A DNA stretch of 64,000 nt from Ruminococcus sp. (lineage in GTDB: Bacteria > Bacillota > Clostridia > Oscillospirales > Ruminococcaceae): contig JAEEVL010000002.1 of assembly GCA_016290875.1 (NCBI GenBank), positions 203,208 through 267,207 on the forward strand. The letters run 5' to 3'. Position numbers and translations under genes: made by a program. Below the pieces are notes generated by a model, which did not search any database, had not been told where the DNA came from, and saw only the letters and a list, made by a program, of their open reading frames with translations. Of this stretch, positions 62,120 through 64,000 are shown piece after piece (positions within the stretch are counted from its first letter, which is position 1; each line of letters starts with the position of its first letter).

Positions 62120-62439
62120 CTGCTCACCTCTTAGTATATCCTTTCACACAATTATATTCATAGTGAAAAAGAAATATTTCTGTGAGACGGTATAAGGCAA
62201 GTTTATTTTTGCTGTATTTCCTCGTTTTTTAAGGGAACGGCAAAGAGTTTGTGGAAATCTAAGCTAATACTTGAAAATGATACGGAAATAACTACATAAT
62301 GATCTGACTGAAAGAATAACTCTTGTTTATTGTTCTTCGCAGTTTAAATAATGTTCACACAATAGAAACATAAGACTCTTTATTATATTTGAAATATGAT
62401 GTATTATAAGTATATCATTATTTTTTGGAGGAATTGAAA
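62120..62439. other. Intergenic gap between spoIIP and the 116-aa gene
   Basis: 320 AT-rich bases between divergent genes. It should hold both promoters. A weak candidate for the right-hand gene is TTGAAA at 62389 with TATATC 16 bases later. A GAATATA...ATATACT pair before spoIIP is only loosely sigma-E-like. No RNA gene or reading frame was recognised. Confidence 0.5.
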
Positions 62440-62790
62440 ATGCAGCAAACAAGATCAGAGACAATATCATTGGCGGCTTATATACCGTGGAGTGCTATTC
62501 CTGTAAGTGTTCAGGATGAGATCGAAGCAGAGATGCGCTGCGGCTTTCTGAACCGCAGAAACTTTGATAAGGATTTTGATGACAGCAACACAAAGATCTA
62601 TTTTATCAGAGAAAAGGATGACATTTGCAGCTATACCGTTTATGTTGATGTATACTGGAGTGAAGCAGAACTGCCTGAAAGTCAGATCATTAATCTTGTA
62701 GATCTGACAGATCAGGAATGCAACTATATTGATATGCTTATACAGGATAGAGTTATCTACGCTTTAAGGCATATAGATGATCAGGATTAA
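62440..62790 (+). CDS. Protein of unknown function
   Basis: 116 aa from the ATG at 62440 (GGAGGAATTGAAA upstream). It is acidic and apparently soluble: YIPWSAIPVSVQDEIEAEM, a strand pair KIYFIREKDDICSYTVYVDVYW and a C-terminal helix ECNYIDMLIQDRVIYALRH. No domain was recognised. It is a single-gene unit with its own ribosome site and terminator between spoIIP and the tRNA. Confidence 0.7.
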   Translation: MQQTRSETISLAAYIPWSAIPVSVQDEIEAEMRCGFLNRRNFDKDFDDSNTKIYFIREKDDICSYTVYVDVYWSEAELPESQIINLVDLTDQECNYIDMLIQDRVIYALRHIDDQD

Positions 62791-62791
62791 T

Positions 62792-62829
62792 AAAAAGCCG
62801 TTCTCTTAATTTAGGAGAATGGCTTTTTA
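62792..62829 (+). terminator. Rho-independent terminator after the 116-aa gene
   Basis: AAAAAGCCGTTCTC and GGAGAATGGCTTTTT pair (with one mismatch) around TTAATTTA. Confidence 0.88.
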
Positions 62830-62925
62830 GTTGTAGATACGATTTTAATTATTGAAGTTTGATTAAAATACCGCCTGATGTATCTTATTCCGACAATCGG
62901 TTACATTTTATCTGTTTTATAGTCG

Positions 62926-62954
62926 TTGACAATTATTATTAAAAATGATATAAT
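62926..62954 (+). promoter_or_regulatory. Consensus SigA promoter of tRNA-Arg
   Basis: TTGACA at 62926, a 17-base spacer and TATAAT at 62949, with TGA before the -10 (extended -10): the best promoter in the window. The 5' leader before the tRNA is about 90 bases and no other gene is seen in it. Confidence 0.92.
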
Positions 62955-63050
62955 GAATAACGTAGCACAAACGATTGGTAATAGTAGTGTAATAATAAAC
63001 TGAATTTTATGAATGTCCGTTGTTTACAATAGCGGAGATTTCGTAGATAT

Positions 63051-63125
63051 GCGCCTGTAGCTCAGGGGATAGAGCATCGGCCTCCGACGCCGTGTGCGCT
63101 GGTTCGATTCCAGTCAGGCGTACCA
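63051..63125 (+). tRNA. tRNA-Arg (anticodon CCG)
   Basis: A complete cloverleaf with encoded CCA: acceptor GCGCCTG/CAGGCGT, D-arm GCTC...GAGC, anticodon stem TCGGC/GCCGT with loop CTCCGAC giving anticodon CCG, and T-arm CTGG/CCAG with GGTTCGATTCC. It reads CGG codons. Confidence 0.97.
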
Positions 63126-63135
63126 TGTGGATCAC

Positions 63136-63178
63136 TCCCGCAGAATGAACAAAACTGTTCATTCTGCGGGAGCTTTTT
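63136..63178 (+). terminator. Rho-independent terminator after tRNA-Arg
   Basis: CTCCCGCAGAATGAAC and GTTCATTCTGCGGGAG form a perfect 16-base-pair stem with a six-base loop, followed by CTTTTTG. Confidence 0.95.
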
Positions 63179-63232
63179 GTTTGTAAAACCGCTATATTTA
63201 GGCATGTTTCGCCAATAATTGAGTCAATCCCA

Positions 63233-64000
63233 GATTCTGTGTAAACGCAAAATAGTGCAATAAAAGAGTATATGATGAGACCGATTGTGAAAGCAGTCGG
63301 TCTTATCTGCATATTAGCACATGATTATTTGATTGTCAATATGAAAATGTTATTCGGGTATCCTGTCGCCGTAGTAGATTACCAACTGAGCGTAGATGCG
63401 GCTCCAGTCCTGTCGGCGACCAGTCCACTTTTTAGTTATGTCTTTCATAGCCAGATACAGCATTTTGAAAAGGCTGTCATCTGTTGGAAATACGGACTTT
63501 GCCTTAGTCACTTTCTTCAGCTGACGGTTGAATCCTTCTATGGTGTTGGTCGTATAGATCAGCTTTCTGAGTTCCTGAGGGAACTTGAAATATGTACTGA
63601 GATTAGGCCAGTTTTCATACCAGGACTTTGAGATCTTTGGATATTTGCTGTCCCAGGCAGCTGCAAAGGAATCAAGAGCGTCCAGAGCAGCTTCTTCAGT
63701 GGCGGCGGTATAGACCTTTTTCAGATCAGCCATAAGAGCCTTGATGTCCTTATAAGAGACATATTTGCTCGAATTTCTGAGCTGATGAATGATGCAGTTC
63801 TGTATATCGGTTTTAGGAAATACTGCTTCTATCGCCTGAGAGAAGCCTGTCAGGTTATCGGTGCAGGCGATAAGAATATCATCAACGCCTCTGTTACGCA
63901 GGCTATTAAGTACGCCTGCCCAGAACTTGGCGCTCTCATTTTCACCTACCCACATACCGAGAACGTCCTTCCTGCCGTCCATATTAACACCTATGGCTAT
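63233..64000 (-). mobile_element. IS256-family insertion sequence, partial
   Basis: The transposase reading frame runs off the right window edge. GATTCTGTGTAAACGC at 63233 resembles IS256-type terminal repeats, which often carry TGTGTAAA, and is proposed as the transposase-3' end of the element. The other end is outside, so repeats and target duplication cannot be compared. It sits just downstream of the tRNA-Arg unit. Confidence 0.55.
63350..64000 (-). CDS. IS256/Mutator-family transposase, N-terminal part outside the window
   Basis: The C-terminal 216 or so residues are visible, open to base 64000. The DDE-domain signature of the family is present: IGVNMDGRKDVLGMWVGENESAKFWAGVLNSLRNRGV, the second aspartate in DNLTGFSQAIEAVFPKTDIQNCIIHQLRNS and the glutamate near IYTTNTIEGFNRQLKKVTK. 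The C-terminus is intact, so the copy may be functional, but the missing N-terminus cannot be judged. Confidence 0.93.
   Translation of the reverse strand: MAIGVNMDGRKDVLGMWVGENESAKFWAGVLNSLRNRGVDDILIACTDNLTGFSQAIEAVFPKTDIQNCIIHQLRNSSKYVSYKDIKALMADLKKVYTAATEEAALDALDSFAAAWDSKYPKISKSWYENWPNLSTYFKFPQELRKLIYTTNTIEGFNRQLKKVTKAKSVFPTDDSLFKMLYLAMKDITKKWTGRRQDWSRIYAQLVIYYGDRIPE

Noticed and set aside
63007..63312. Open frame on the minus strand across the tRNA region, 101 aa
   Set aside because: It is antisense to tRNA-Arg and its terminator; the segment LTGIEPAHTASEADALS is a known false translation of tRNA sequence.
1..64000. CRISPR array, prophage or rRNA operon
   Set aside because: No regularly spaced repeats, phage genes or rRNA sequence were seen; repetition within the dockerins and the EAL-linked repeats is protein-level.

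Overview
The window is bacterial chromosome, almost certainly from a cellulosome-forming Ruminococcus (R. flavefaciens / R. champanellensis-like, Clostridia). The case rests on four dockerin-bearing plant cell-wall enzymes with Ruminococcus-style dockerins, a fused IspH-ribosomal protein S1 gene, a clostridial dgt-dnaG-rpoD order, sporulation-type genes (spoIIP, ytfJ, dacF-like) and abundant SigA promoters with 17-bp spacers. The species is inferred, not proven.

Layout. 1-10.8 kb (+): a dense, partly overlapping housekeeping run: ftsK/spoIIIE end, ygiQ radical SAM protein, ComEC-like metallo-beta-lactamase protein, DUF3006, BaiN/HI0933 flavoprotein, YccF, cmk, GNAT, plsC, ispH-rpsA fusion. 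10.9-20.4 kb (+): three secreted cellulosomal enzymes, each with its own leader and terminator: PL1-PL9-dockerin pectate lyase, GH9-CBM3-dockerin, CBM4-Ig-GH9-dockerin. 20.4-22.9 kb (-): rpmG-secE-nusG-rplK-rplA. 23.0-27.3 kb (+): ABC sugar importer (lipoprotein and two permeases) plus GH105 unsaturated rhamnogalacturonyl hydrolase. 27.3-43.6 kb (-): ychF, an EAL protein with a C-terminal beta-helix-like repeat domain, rpoD, dnaG, dgt, yigZ, rpmE, a DUF6311-like membrane protein, phosphohexomutase, pfkA, and a membrane GGDEF/EAL protein. 43.8-51.0 kb (+): a two-component system, a candidate small RNA, a SAM-I riboswitch with metK, and a CE12-CBM13-dockerin-CBM35-CE12 esterase. 51.1-62.8 kb: rpmB, site-2 protease, scpA-scpB, DUF2953, ytfJ, D,D-carboxypeptidase, rluB, metA, a zinc-ribbon membrane protein, polysaccharide deacetylase, NlpC/P60-like hydrolase, spoIIP and small unknown proteins. 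The end holds tRNA-Arg(CCG) and an IS256-family transposase cut by the window edge.

How the genes fit together. The enzymes form a partial pectin and cellulose degradation set. PL1/PL9 cut homogalacturonan, CE12 deacetylates rhamnogalacturonan, the ABC system probably imports unsaturated oligogalacturonides and GH105 removes their terminal unsaturated uronate in the cytoplasm. The GH9 enzymes attack cellulose. Dockerins would place the extracellular enzymes on the cellulosome; no scaffoldin or cohesin is in this window.

Most interesting observations: (1) the ispH-rpsA fusion carries an internal SigA-like promoter, an internal Shine-Dalgarno plus ATG at the domain junction and a codon-usage switch, which together suggest free S1 is made from inside the fusion; (2) a cytoplasmic c-di-GMP phosphodiesterase fused to about 300 residues of glycine-rich beta-helix-like repeats; (3) a roughly 130-nt C-rich candidate sRNA between the two-component system and the SAM riboswitch; (4) the same GTGGGAG...TTACCAC RNA element before both rplK and rplA; (5) a structured leader before the CBM4-GH9 cellulase gene.
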